A DNA stretch of 6,598 bases from Methanobacteriota archaeon (GCA_023430285.1 JAEZAV010000101.1:1-6598); one strand, 5' to 3'; counted from the first letter of the stretch, positions 1 through 6,169 are shown. Numbers and translations: made by a program. The notes: generated by a model not told the origin, from the sequence alone.

Positions 1-1
1 A

Positions 2-322
2 ACAGACATTATTCCTGCCTATGATACTTCTTTTATAGTTAATCGGGTCCAACACTTTTTAATGAAAAAACTCATCGAAAAAGGTTCGCTTCTTTTCTTC
101 ATAGGAGGAGACAATTTCATGTCTCCATGCAACGGATTAACCCCTGAAGGACTACTTAAGATCATAGAAGGGATAGAAGATGAAATAAACATTGCTCTTA
201 AAGCAGGTGTTGGGAAAGCACCAACCGCAGAAAAAGCTGCTAATCTAGCAGATCTGGCTCTAGAAGAGATCAGAGGCGGATTCACATACAATTTAGTGCA
301 TGTTATGAAAAATGAAGAGTAG
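2..322 (+). CDS. gch3: GTP cyclohydrolase III, C-terminal part (5' truncated by window edge)
   Basis: The frame is open from the first bases of the window, so this is the C-terminal 106 residues of a longer protein; the Met at 62 is internal. GTP cyclohydrolase III converts GTP to the formylamino-pyrimidine nucleotide FAPy and pyrophosphate. This is the archaeal first step towards coenzyme F420 and riboflavin, in the cytoplasm. Visible family hallmarks are FFIGGDN (the GGDN at nt 104-115), a GGDEF-like nucleotide/metal-binding turn seen in this cyclase-fold family, followed by an 'LKAGVGKAPTAEKAANLADLALEEIRGG'-like stretch (quoted here in pieces: LKAGVGKAPTAEKA, then ANLADLALEEIRGG) typical of its C-terminus. 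Full-length family members have about 250-270 residues, so roughly 150 lie outside. From memory, the gene sits next to the following TIM-barrel gene in other methanogens too (MJ0145/MJ0144 in Methanocaldococcus). A terminator-like hairpin follows. Family identification is from recalled sequence resemblance. Confidence 0.88.
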   Translation, partial: TDIIPAYDTSFIVNRVQHFLMKKLIEKGSLLFFIGGDNFMSPCNGLTPEGLLKIIEGIEDEINIALKAGVGKAPTAEKAANLADLALEEIRGGFTYNLVHVMKNEE

Positions 323-346
323 TTAGGAATAAATTAATTGAATTAA

Positions 347-373
347 TAGAATCAATCAATTCTAATTTTTTTT
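347..373 (+). terminator. Hairpin plus T8 terminator after gch3
   Basis: A perfect 6-bp stem, TAGAAT (347-352) with ATTCTA (359-364), encloses a 6-nt loop and is followed one base later by eight consecutive T (366-373). It begins 24 nt after the gch3 stop. Oligo-T tracts are the main archaeal termination signal, so this probably ends gch3 transcription. The downstream SD (388-392) lies only 14 nt beyond the T-run, so read-through or a promoter inside this AT-rich gap is needed for the next gene. No convincing separate TATA box was identified. Confidence 0.5.
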
Positions 374-387
374 CATAAAAATTTTAT

Positions 388-392
388 GGAGG
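388..392 (+). promoter_or_regulatory. Ribosome binding site that points to an ATT start
   Basis: GGAGG at 388-392 is a full Shine-Dalgarno core. It lies 6 nt upstream of an in-frame ATT (399-401). It lies 24 nt upstream of the first in-frame ATG (417), too far for normal initiation. No second SD-like purine tract occurs between 393 and 416. The site therefore argues that translation of the TIM-barrel gene starts at or next to 399. Confidence 0.7.
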
Positions 393-398
393 AAACCC

Positions 399-1133
399 AT
401 TGAAGTACTAGCGCCAATGGCCGGTGTAACCGATGGAAAGTTCTGCAGGGGAATGGTGGATCATGGATTTGATCTTCTGACCCTTGGAGGGTACAATGCA
501 GAAAAAGCATCCATCGATGCTGGATTAAAAATAATTCAAAGGGGCAGGAAAGAATTCCATGTGGAAGAGCCGGACTTGGTAGATCATATTAGAAGTGAAG
601 CTAAATACATCAAAGACGGTTCCAATGATAATGTTAGAGTGTCTGTAAACCTTCGTGCAATTACTCCTGATCCCATCATAAAAATATCTAAAATTCCTGA
701 AGTTGACGTTGTTGAGATAAATGCCCACTGTAGACAGGAAGAACTTGTTAAATCTGGCTATGGGCAGGCACTCATGAACGATCCTGATGAACTTCACAAC
801 CTGGTACAAAGTACAGTTGAGGGATGTTCAAAACAAGTTTCTGTCAAAATCAGGGCCAATGTAGAAGGAGTAAACTATTTAAAATTATTAAAAGCAGTTG
901 AGAATGCTGGAGCCCATTATATTCATGTAGATGCCATGAAACCAGGTTACGACTCTGCTGATTATGATTTTATAACGTGGGTAAAGAAGAACACCAATAC
1001 ATTTGTCATTGGAAACAATTCAATTAGAGACATTGCTTCTGCAAGAAAAATGTTATCCTCCGGAGCAGATGGAATATCAATTGCCAGAGCCGCGATTAGA
1101 GGAAATATGCCCTTTGATATGTCCCTTATTTAA
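399..1133 (+). CDS. Dihydrouridine synthase-like TIM-barrel protein (archaeal NifR3/Dus-related family), apparent ATT start
   Basis: This encodes a 244-residue FMN-type TIM barrel related to tRNA-dihydrouridine synthases (TIGR00736-like archaeal branch). Strand 1 carries APMAGVTD (residues 5-12), the usual FMN-binding start. Residues 106-126 (EINAHCRQEELVKSGYGQ followed by ALM) align with the Dus segment that holds the catalytic Cys, here Cys111. VSVKIR (147-152) supplies the conserved Lys/Arg, and NNSIRD with GADGISIARAAI form the C-terminal phosphate-binding strands. The usual Dus HxRT motif is replaced by HVDAMKPGY (176-184), so the substrate may not be tRNA uridine; the real reaction is unknown. 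The start was set at ATT 399 because GGAGG lies 6 nt upstream and ATT-GAA-GTA-CTA-GCG-CCA restores beta-strand 1. Starting at ATG 417 would delete that strand, and that ATG has no SD. The alternative is a 1-nt sequence error near the start. Confidence 0.82.
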   Translation: MEVLAPMAGVTDGKFCRGMVDHGFDLLTLGGYNAEKASIDAGLKIIQRGRKEFHVEEPDLVDHIRSEAKYIKDGSNDNVRVSVNLRAITPDPIIKISKIPEVDVVEINAHCRQEELVKSGYGQALMNDPDELHNLVQSTVEGCSKQVSVKIRANVEGVNYLKLLKAVENAGAHYIHVDAMKPGYDSADYDFITWVKKNTNTFVIGNNSIRDIASARKMLSSGADGISIARAAIRGNMPFDMSLI

Positions 1134-1146
1134 TATGAGGTGGAGT

Positions 1147-1170
1147 TTCAAACTTCTCAAGTAGTTTGAA
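1147..1170 (+). other. Small hairpin downstream of the TIM-barrel gene
   Basis: TTCAAACT (1147-1154) pairs perfectly with AGTTTGAA (1163-1170) across an 8-nt loop, 13 nt after the stop codon. It is followed by an A-rich rather than a T-rich tract, so it is not a standard terminator on this strand. It could be a 3'-end stabilising stem or chance. The rest of 1134-1298 is AT-rich and holds no gene I can support. Confidence 0.35.
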
Positions 1171-1192
1171 GATGTAAAAAAAATATTATCAT

Positions 1193-1205
1193 GAAATTAT
1201 ATATT
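1193..1205 (+). promoter_or_regulatory. Candidate archaeal promoter (BRE/TATA) for the atwA operon
   Basis: GAAA (1193-1196) followed by TTATATATT (1197-1205) resembles a purine BRE plus TATA box. Initiation about 25 nt downstream would give a leader of roughly 65-75 nt before the atwA ATG at 1299. The region is generally AT-rich, and another candidate is TTTAATAATAAATATT at 1221-1236, so the exact box is uncertain. A promoter in this 165-nt gap is expected, because atwA starts a new tightly packed gene group. Confidence 0.4.
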
Positions 1206-1298
1206 GTTTGAATCAAATAATTTAATAATAAATATTTTCAAAATAATTAAACGTATTTCTTTGGCTAAAAAAATCTCAAATTCATAGAAGGTGGTCGA

Positions 1299-2900
1299 AT
1301 GTCATTTATAGAACTTAAAAATGTCACAAAATCTTTTAACGATGTTAAAATCTTGAAAAATTTGAATATGACCATAGACGAAGGAAAAGTTTTGGGTATC
1401 CTCGGAAGAAGTGGTTCTGGAAAATCTGTACTCATAAACATGCTTCGTGGAATGAAAGAATACCGACCCGATGATGGCCAAATTTTGTATACAGTTGCAA
1501 TTTGTCCGGAGTGTCTCAGGGTTGAACCTCCATCTGCAGCTGGAAAGATCTGTGGATGTGGGTGCGGATGTGAATTTGAATTAAAAACAATTGATTTCTG
1601 GAATAGTGAAAGGCAGGTATTTGCTGCAATTAAGCGCAGAATTTCCATCATGCTTCAAAGAACCTTCGCACTTTATGAAGATGATACTGTCATAGATAAC
1701 GTTTTAAAATCAATAACTGGTCACGATGAAGAAGAAAGTACTTATATGGCCATTGATCTAATTGAAATGGCTCAAATGGCCCATAGAATTACACATATTG
1801 CCCGAGATCTCAGTGGTGGTGAAAAACAGAGGGTTGTGCTTGCAAGACAAATAGCCAAAGAACCTATGATATTCTTGGCTGATGAACCCACAGGTACACT
1901 CGACCCTAAAACAGCTGAACTGCTGCATCAAGCTTTGATCGAAGGGGTGAAAAATAAGGGTACTACCATGATCATCACATCCCACTGGCCAGAAGTAATG
2001 AAAAAATTGTCAGACCATGTAATCTGGCTTGAAAAGGGAGAAATTATTGTTGAAGGAGATCCCGATACTGTTGTTAAAAAGTTCATGGATCAAGTTCCAC
2101 TACCAGAAAAAAAGGAAGTCTACAAAACTGGAGGACCCATAATAAAGATGGAAGGAGTGAAAAAGCACTACTACTCCATTGAGAGGGGTGTTGTAAAAGC
2201 TGTTGACGGAATTGATCTGGAAGTTGGCGAAAGTGAGATATTTGGAATAGTTGGTTTAAGCGGAGCCGGAAAAACCACACTGTCCAGAATATTGTATGGA
2301 TTAACTGAACCCAGTAGCGGGAACATTGAAGTTAAATTAGGAGAAAACTGGATCGACATGACACAGAAAGGTCCCTTTGGTAGAGGCCGTGTCATTCCTT
2401 ACCTTGGAATTTTACACCAAGAGTACAGTTTATATCCCCACAGAAACGTGCTAGGAAATCTAACTGAGGCCATTAGCCTCGAACTTCCAGCAGAATTCGC
2501 AAAGATGAAAGCTATTTATGTTTTAAAGGCTGTTGGTTTTGATGAAGAATATGCCGCCAGTTTACTTACTAAATATCCTGATGAACTTAGTGGAGGAGAA
2601 CGCCACAGAGTAGCTTTAGCCCAGGTGTTGATCAAGGAACCTAACATTATTATTTTAGATGAACCTACAGGTACCATGGATCCAATAACAAGGGTTCAAG
2701 TTACAGATTCAATACAGAGGGCTAGGGACGAACTCAACCAAACATTCGTAATTATATCGCACGATATGGATTTCGTGTTGGATGTTTGTGATAGAGCTGC
2801 ACTCATGCGTGGTGGAAAAATTTTAAAAATAGGCGATCCAAAAGAAATTGTCGAAGATTTAACTCCAAAAGAAAAAGAAAAGATGCTTACGGAGGAATAA
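1299..2900 (+). CDS. atwA: Methyl-coenzyme M reductase activation component A2 (soluble twin ABC ATPase)
   Basis: This 533-residue protein has two ABC ATPase domains and no membrane segment. AtwA supplies ATP hydrolysis for reductive activation of the F430 nickel in methyl-CoM reductase, working with the McrC-containing activation complex (family knowledge). Domain 1: Walker A GRSGSGKS (36-43), Q-loop Gln120, signature LSGGE (171-175), Walker B MIFLADE (190-196), switch His229. Domain 2: Walker A GLSGAGKT (319-326), Gln374, LSGGE (430-434), Walker B ending LDE (453-455), His488. Both sites look intact. Between Walker A and the Q-loop of domain 1 there is an insert with CxxC (69, 72) and CGCGCGC (85-91), six cysteines suited to a metal or Fe-S site. 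AGGTGG (1289-1294) sits 4 nt before the ATG. The 3' end contains the SD of the next gene, so the two are probably co-transcribed and coupled. Length and architecture match the A2 family rather than membrane transporters. Confidence 0.95.
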   Translation: MSFIELKNVTKSFNDVKILKNLNMTIDEGKVLGILGRSGSGKSVLINMLRGMKEYRPDDGQILYTVAICPECLRVEPPSAAGKICGCGCGCEFELKTIDFWNSERQVFAAIKRRISIMLQRTFALYEDDTVIDNVLKSITGHDEEESTYMAIDLIEMAQMAHRITHIARDLSGGEKQRVVLARQIAKEPMIFLADEPTGTLDPKTAELLHQALIEGVKNKGTTMIITSHWPEVMKKLSDHVIWLEKGEIIVEGDPDTVVKKFMDQVPLPEKKEVYKTGGPIIKMEGVKKHYYSIERGVVKAVDGIDLEVGESEIFGIVGLSGAGKTTLSRILYGLTEPSSGNIEVKLGENWIDMTQKGPFGRGRVIPYLGILHQEYSLYPHRNVLGNLTEAISLELPAEFAKMKAIYVLKAVGFDEEYAASLLTKYPDELSGGERHRVALAQVLIKEPNIIILDEPTGTMDPITRVQVTDSIQRARDELNQTFVIISHDMDFVLDVCDRAALMRGGKILKIGDPKEIVEDLTPKEKEKMLTEE

Positions 2901-2904
2901 AATA

Positions 2905-3381
2905 ATGGCATGGGAAGATTCACCATCACACGTATGCAGGGGAGGGGACAAGCGTGCATTATCATTTTGCTGTCCACCAGTTAAACCCTGTCCAGTAATA
3001 TACGCACTTGAAGATGCAGAACTGACTGCACAAAAATACGTAGAAATTAAAGAGAAATTCGCAGAAGAAACCAAACTTGGTCAAGGAGAAGGAACCTGCT
3101 TCGGTTCACTTGTATGGTGTTGTAAACCTTCAAAACCCTGCCCATTAAGGGACATGGTTATGAGAAGGATCGATATGAGTGTTGATGAATACATGGACCT
3201 TAAAAAACAACTATCCGAACAGTTAGTAGGACAGCCAGAATCCAATACCAAGGAAAGTGTTGTTGCACTTGCTGAAACCTTTAACGTCACAGAAGAAGAA
3301 GCATTTGAAGTATTAAAGGAATGCGATAACGACGTTAAAAAAGCAGCTAAACTGCTTAAAATGAAAGATTTGGAGTTATAG
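2905..3381 (+). CDS. mmp9: Methanogenesis marker 9 domain protein with UBA-like C-terminal tail
   Basis: This is a 158-residue soluble protein. Residues 11-79 form a 69-residue core with eight cysteines in two similar blocks: C11, C22-C23, C29 (FCCPPVKPCP) and C65, C72-C73, C79 (WCCKPSKPCP). This matches the description of the methanogenesis marker domain 9 family, found only in methanogens, with eight invariant Cys in about 69 residues. Its biochemical function is not established; the cysteines suggest metal or Fe-S binding, which is inference. Residues about 116-154 (NVTEEEAFEVLKECDNDV in the middle) resemble the UBA-like three-helix domain at the C-terminus of archaeal NAC. The start ATG is 9 nt after GGAGG (2891-2895), which lies inside the end of atwA, with only 4 nt between the genes. 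The stop is one base from the next start. The tight packing implies co-expression with MCR activation and tetrapyrrole genes. Confidence 0.85.
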   Translation: MAWEDSPSHVCRGGDKRALSFCCPPVKPCPVIYALEDAELTAQKYVEIKEKFAEETKLGQGEGTCFGSLVWCCKPSKPCPLRDMVMRRIDMSVDEYMDLKKQLSEQLVGQPESNTKESVVALAETFNVTEEEAFEVLKECDNDVKKAAKLLKMKDLEL

Positions 3382-3382
3382 G

Positions 3383-4009
3383 ATGGGTTGGACTCCTCTC
3401 TACCTCAACATGGCAGATAAAAAAGTTTTGATTGTAGGTTCAGGGGAGGTTGGATCCAGACGATGTGAAAGATTTTTAGATGCTGGCGCCAAAGTTGTTT
3501 TAATTGGAGATCATGTGAATGATGATCTTGTTCAACTTGGAGCCATTGTAAAATCTATTGATGAACTTGATCTGTGGATTGGCTGGGCAGATATTGTTGT
3601 TGCAGCTTCTGGAGATCATGAATTAAATCACAGGGTTGGAGAAATGTCCGGAGACAAATTAATTAACCGGGCAGACAATCCAAATGATGGGAATCTCATT
3701 GTACCATCATCTTTTTTCATAGGCGATGTACAAATATGTATATTTACAGGTGGGAAGAGCCCCCTCATGTCAAAGGAGTTAAGAAAAAAGATCCAAAAAG
3801 TAATAAAACCTGAGGATATATACCAACTTGAACTACAATACTATGCTAGAAATATCTTAAAACAAAATATTGATGATCAGAAAACTCGAAGGGAATATCT
3901 TTACAAAATTTTAGGGGATCTAAAAATTAAAGAATTGTTAAGCAAAGGCGATTTGGAATCTGCCAAAAAACATGCATCCAAGATCATAGACACCATTAAA
4001 CAAGCTTGA
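3383..4009 (+). CDS. Precorrin-2 dehydrogenase (siroheme synthase/Met8 N-domain type)
   Basis: This 208-residue protein of the CysG N-terminal/Met8/SirC family oxidises precorrin-2 to sirohydrochlorin with NAD+. Sirohydrochlorin is the branch point to siroheme and to the nickel cofactor F430. The N-terminal Rossmann fold shows KKVLIVGSGEVGSRR with GxGxxG at 19-24. The segment INRADNPNDGNLIVPS (94-109) corresponds to the family's conserved Asp-containing active-site loop, Asp98 being the likely catalytic residue. IFTGGKSPLMSKELRKKI matches the conserved TGGKSP stretch after the loop. The rest is helical, as in the family, and there is no C-terminal methyltransferase domain, so this is the stand-alone form. 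Length is typical. GGAG at 3372-3375 lies 7 nt before the ATG and overlaps the end of the marker 9 gene. Whether it also chelates iron, as Met8 does, cannot be told from sequence. Confidence 0.9.
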   Translation: MGWTPLYLNMADKKVLIVGSGEVGSRRCERFLDAGAKVVLIGDHVNDDLVQLGAIVKSIDELDLWIGWADIVVAASGDHELNHRVGEMSGDKLINRADNPNDGNLIVPSSFFIGDVQICIFTGGKSPLMSKELRKKIQKVIKPEDIYQLELQYYARNILKQNIDDQKTRREYLYKILGDLKIKELLSKGDLESAKKHASKIIDTIKQA

Positions 4010-4054
4010 TGTCCAACTCTGATCTGTAATTCTTTATAACATTAATAATTTCAT

Positions 4055-4058
4055 GGAG
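4055..4058 (+). promoter_or_regulatory. Ribosome binding site that decides the hemA start
   Basis: GGAG at 4055-4058 overlaps the upstream candidate ATG (4053) and lies 9 nt before an in-frame TTG (4068). No SD-like motif is present before the ATG; that stretch is AT-rich. The arrangement favours TTG as the true start. Confidence 0.5.
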
Positions 4059-4067
4059 AAAAGAAAA

Positions 4068-5294
4068 TTGATTCTAAATATCAGGGTTGATCATAAAACC
4101 GCAGACATCAACCAGATGGAAAAATCAAGCGAACAACTCGGGATCGTATTCAAAGAGATCATTACAAATTATGATGTACAAGAATATGTTGAGTTAAAAA
4201 CTTGTAACCGGGCAGAAATATATTTAGTGTTAAATGAACACCCTGATAAACGTTTAATAGAAAATTTTGTTACTGATTCTGATGATGATGCCATTGAACA
4301 CCTTCTTAGACTTTCTTCTGGTTTAGAATCCATGATCATTGGAGAAGATCAGATACTCGGGCAGATAAAGGATGCCAAAAATAGGAGTGTCAAAGATGGG
4401 TGTTGTGGTCAAATGCTTGAAACCATCTTTACAAAAGCGGTTCATGTAGGGCAAGTTGTTCGTAAGAAGACCAAAATTAATGAAGGGTCATTATCCATTG
4501 GATCTGCTGCTGTTGAACTTGCAGAAAATGTGCATGGTAACCTTAAATGCAAGAAGGTTTTGGTTATTGGTGCAGGTAAAATGGGAACTCTGGTTGCCAA
4601 GGCACTGGTTGAAAAAAAATTGAAAGCAATAGTTGTTGCCAACAGAACACATGATAGGGCTGTTGAACTTGCAAGGGAACTCGGTGGATCAGCAATACAT
4701 TTTGACAAACTCGATGAAGCAATTAAAGATGCTGATGTTGTTATAAGTGCAACAGGAGCACCTCACCCCATATTAACTCGTGATAAAATTTCAGAAGTGG
4801 TTCCAAGCGAAAATCTTCCTACAATGGTGATGGTTGATATCGCAAATCCTCGTGACATCGAAGAAGAAGTAGCAGAACTGGGAGTTAAACTCTTTAACAT
4901 CGACGATTTAAGAAGTATAGCCCAAAGAAGTCGTGAAATGAGGCAAGCTGAAGCTTGTGATGCCGAGGAGATCGTGGCAGAAGAGATGATCCTGCTGAAG
5001 AGATCCATTAAACAACTTGAAGTTGAACCCATCATATCTAAGATCAGAATTTCCGCCGAAAATATTAGGAAGTTAGAGACTCAAAAAGCGTTTAAGAAGC
5101 TGGGAGATATGAATGGCAATGAAAAAGTTGTTGACAATCTTACCAGAGTCGTTGTGGAAAGAATTTTTAACGATGTTATCAAAAATCTTAAAAAAGCCGC
5201 AGAAAATGGGGATGAAACCACCATAAAAGCTGCTGAAACCCTTTTTAACAACCAAGTTGCCGATGCTAAATTCAAAAACTTTGATTCAAATTAA
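4068..5294 (+). CDS. hemA: Glutamyl-tRNA reductase
   Basis: This NADPH-dependent enzyme reduces glutamyl-tRNA(Glu) to glutamate-1-semialdehyde, the committed step of C5-pathway tetrapyrrole synthesis and hence of F430, siroheme and corrinoids in methanogens. From the TTG start it has 408 residues, close to the archaeal norm of about 400. The catalytic domain shows LKTCNRAEIY with nucleophile Cys46. It is followed by EHLLRLSSGLESMIIGEDQI, containing the family's conserved His (78) and the GLESM..GE.QI signature. The NADPH domain starts at VLVIGAGKMG (164-173). The C-terminal ~100 residues are helical and charged, as in the dimerisation domain of Methanopyrus GluTR. An in-frame ATG at 4053 would add five residues (MEKRK) but has no SD. 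The TTG has GGAG 9 nt upstream and gives MILNIRVDHKT, a more usual N-terminus. It lies 58 nt after the dehydrogenase gene, probably in the same operon. Confidence 0.95.
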   Translation: MILNIRVDHKTADINQMEKSSEQLGIVFKEIITNYDVQEYVELKTCNRAEIYLVLNEHPDKRLIENFVTDSDDDAIEHLLRLSSGLESMIIGEDQILGQIKDAKNRSVKDGCCGQMLETIFTKAVHVGQVVRKKTKINEGSLSIGSAAVELAENVHGNLKCKKVLVIGAGKMGTLVAKALVEKKLKAIVVANRTHDRAVELARELGGSAIHFDKLDEAIKDADVVISATGAPHPILTRDKISEVVPSENLPTMVMVDIANPRDIEEEVAELGVKLFNIDDLRSIAQRSREMRQAEACDAEEIVAEEMILLKRSIKQLEVEPIISKIRISAENIRKLETQKAFKKLGDMNGNEKVVDNLTRVVVERIFNDVIKNLKKAAENGDETTIKAAETLFNNQVADAKFKNFDSN

Positions 5295-5302
5295 AATAAA
5301 GT

Positions 5303-5342
5303 TTAGTTAACTAATTCTAACTCAATACATTATTCTACTTTT
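5303..5342 (+). terminator. Possible hemA operon terminator (weak hairpin and short T-run)
   Basis: A 12-nt perfect palindrome TTAGTTAACTAA (5303-5314) lies just after the hemA stop. AGTTA (5305-5309) can alternatively pair with TAACT (5318-5322). A short TTTT follows at 5339-5342. It sits between convergent genes, where termination is expected, but the signal is weak. Confidence 0.3.
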
Positions 5343-5346
5343 AAAT

Positions 5347-5354
5347 AAAAAAAA
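5347..5354 (-). terminator. T8 terminator of the DUF4013-like gene
   Basis: Eight A on the + strand read as T8 on the - strand, starting 10 nt after the stop codon of the membrane protein gene. This is a typical archaeal oligo-T termination signal. No strong stem precedes it. Confidence 0.5.
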
Positions 5355-5364
5355 TTATTCCCTG

Positions 5365-6093
5365 TTAATTATCGAGCAATCCCAGTACCCTTGATGTGAA
5401 TATTAACAAGTACGGTGCTATCAACATATCAGAGATTATTCCTACGATTAATGGTACGATCCCATCCATGCTAGGTACAATAACCGATCTTATGATTGCA
5501 ACCAAGAGAATGAGGGCAGAATAAACAAGTAGCAGTCTTTTAATTCCCACTCTTCGGATTTTGTGGTAAATTGCTGGAAGATCAAAACTTGATCGTATAT
5601 CAGTGTTATTATTGGCCCTGTGAAGCATTACAGCTGGAAACAGGGAGAGTATAAACACTGCAAAGCATATTATGAGGACTAGTATCAGTCCTGAAAACAC
5701 TGTTAAGTCGTCAATATTGTCACCAACTAAGAAGTACAAGTACAAAACCATGACCAGTGCAACTGGAACAATGAAGTAAATGATGATCAGGATGATTTCA
5801 CTTAATCCATGAATGAACATCTGCTTAAAATCATTGAGCTTGGGTAAACTGCTGGATCCTTTGATTGTATCTTCTATTATTCTGAACACGTATCCCGCTT
5901 CAAAAATTGCAATTAAAATAACCAGAACAGATATTGTGAATTTAACTGTATCAGATATGTCTCCGAGGAAGGAAAGTTCATCACCAAGATCTGCAATGAC
6001 CAGCACCATTCCCAACAAAAGAAGAATCTTCAAATCCGAGGCAGAATATTTCAATGAATCGATTATTATGTCCTTAATATTCATTCGCCCCAT
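5365..6093 (-). CDS. DUF4013-like integral membrane protein of unknown function
   Basis: This 242-residue protein has about six hydrophobic segments at residues near 20-35, 48-70, 94-121, 128-155, 187-212 and 214-240. No signal peptide or catalytic motif was seen. The pattern of a short soluble N-terminus (MNIKDIIIDSLKYSASD), then GYVFRIIEDTIKG followed by a loop and 'LPKLNDFKQMFIHG', resembles the DUF4013 family. That family is abundant and often multicopy in Methanobacteriales, with no known function. The chosen start has a G-rich tract (GGGGG, 6105-6101) 7 nt upstream. A second ATG at 6084 would give MNIKDI and is possible. The gene runs opposite to the hemA operon and follows the AAA ATPase gene with a 113-nt gap containing a T-run, so it probably has its own promoter. 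The family call rests on recalled resemblance. Confidence 0.8.
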   Translation of the reverse strand: MGRMNIKDIIIDSLKYSASDLKILLLLGMVLVIADLGDELSFLGDISDTVKFTISVLVILIAIFEAGYVFRIIEDTIKGSSSLPKLNDFKQMFIHGLSEIILIIIYFIVPVALVMVLYLYFLVGDNIDDLTVFSGLILVLIICFAVFILSLFPAVMLHRANNNTDIRSSFDLPAIYHKIRRVGIKRLLLVYSALILLVAIIRSVIVPSMDGIVPLIVGIISDMLIAPYLLIFTSRVLGLLDN

Positions 6094-6130
6094 TACTAAT
6101 CCCCCAATTACTAAAGCATTTTATTGTTTG

Positions 6131-6143
6131 TGAAATTGTCTTT
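6131..6143 (-). promoter_or_regulatory. Weak candidate promoter for the DUF4013-like gene
   Basis: Read on the - strand, AGAAG followed by TTTTTAAA is a weak BRE/TATA-like element about 40 nt before the ATG at 6093. A start site about 25 nt downstream would leave a very short leader containing the G-rich SD. The surrounding sequence is AT-rich, so this could be chance. Confidence 0.22.
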
Positions 6144-6162
6144 AAAAACTTCTTAAAAGATG

Positions 6163-6169
6163 AAAAAAA
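6163..6169 (-). terminator. T7 terminator of the AAA ATPase gene
   Basis: Seven A on the + strand read as T7 on the - strand, 37 nt after the stop codon of the ATPase gene. This is consistent with an archaeal oligo-T terminator separating it from the downstream membrane protein gene. Confidence 0.4.

Noticed and set aside
62..322. Gene start at ATG 62
   Set aside because: The frame is open to the window edge and the residues before it fit the same protein; the Met is internal to truncated gch3.
1137..1144. SD-like AGGTGGAG after the TIM-barrel gene
   Set aside because: No start codon lies within normal distance, and the ATG at 1172 is followed at once by a stop.
1135..1164. Nine-codon reading frame (MRWSFKLLK) just after the TIM-barrel stop
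   Set aside because: It has no SD of its own and is very short; it overlaps the hairpin at 1147-1170 and is most likely chance.
1265..1651. Antisense reading frames across atwA and hemA
   Set aside because: They overlap strongly supported genes, have low-complexity products and no recognisable domains; they are shadows of the coding strand.
4033..4040. TATA-like TTTATAAC before hemA
   Set aside because: A start site about 25 nt downstream would fall after the SD at 4055 and at the start codon. Co-transcription with the upstream genes is simpler.
6139..6159. Short inverted repeat TCTTT/AAAGA between the two - strand genes
   Set aside because: It is only five A/T-rich base pairs in an AT-rich gap, not distinguishable from chance.
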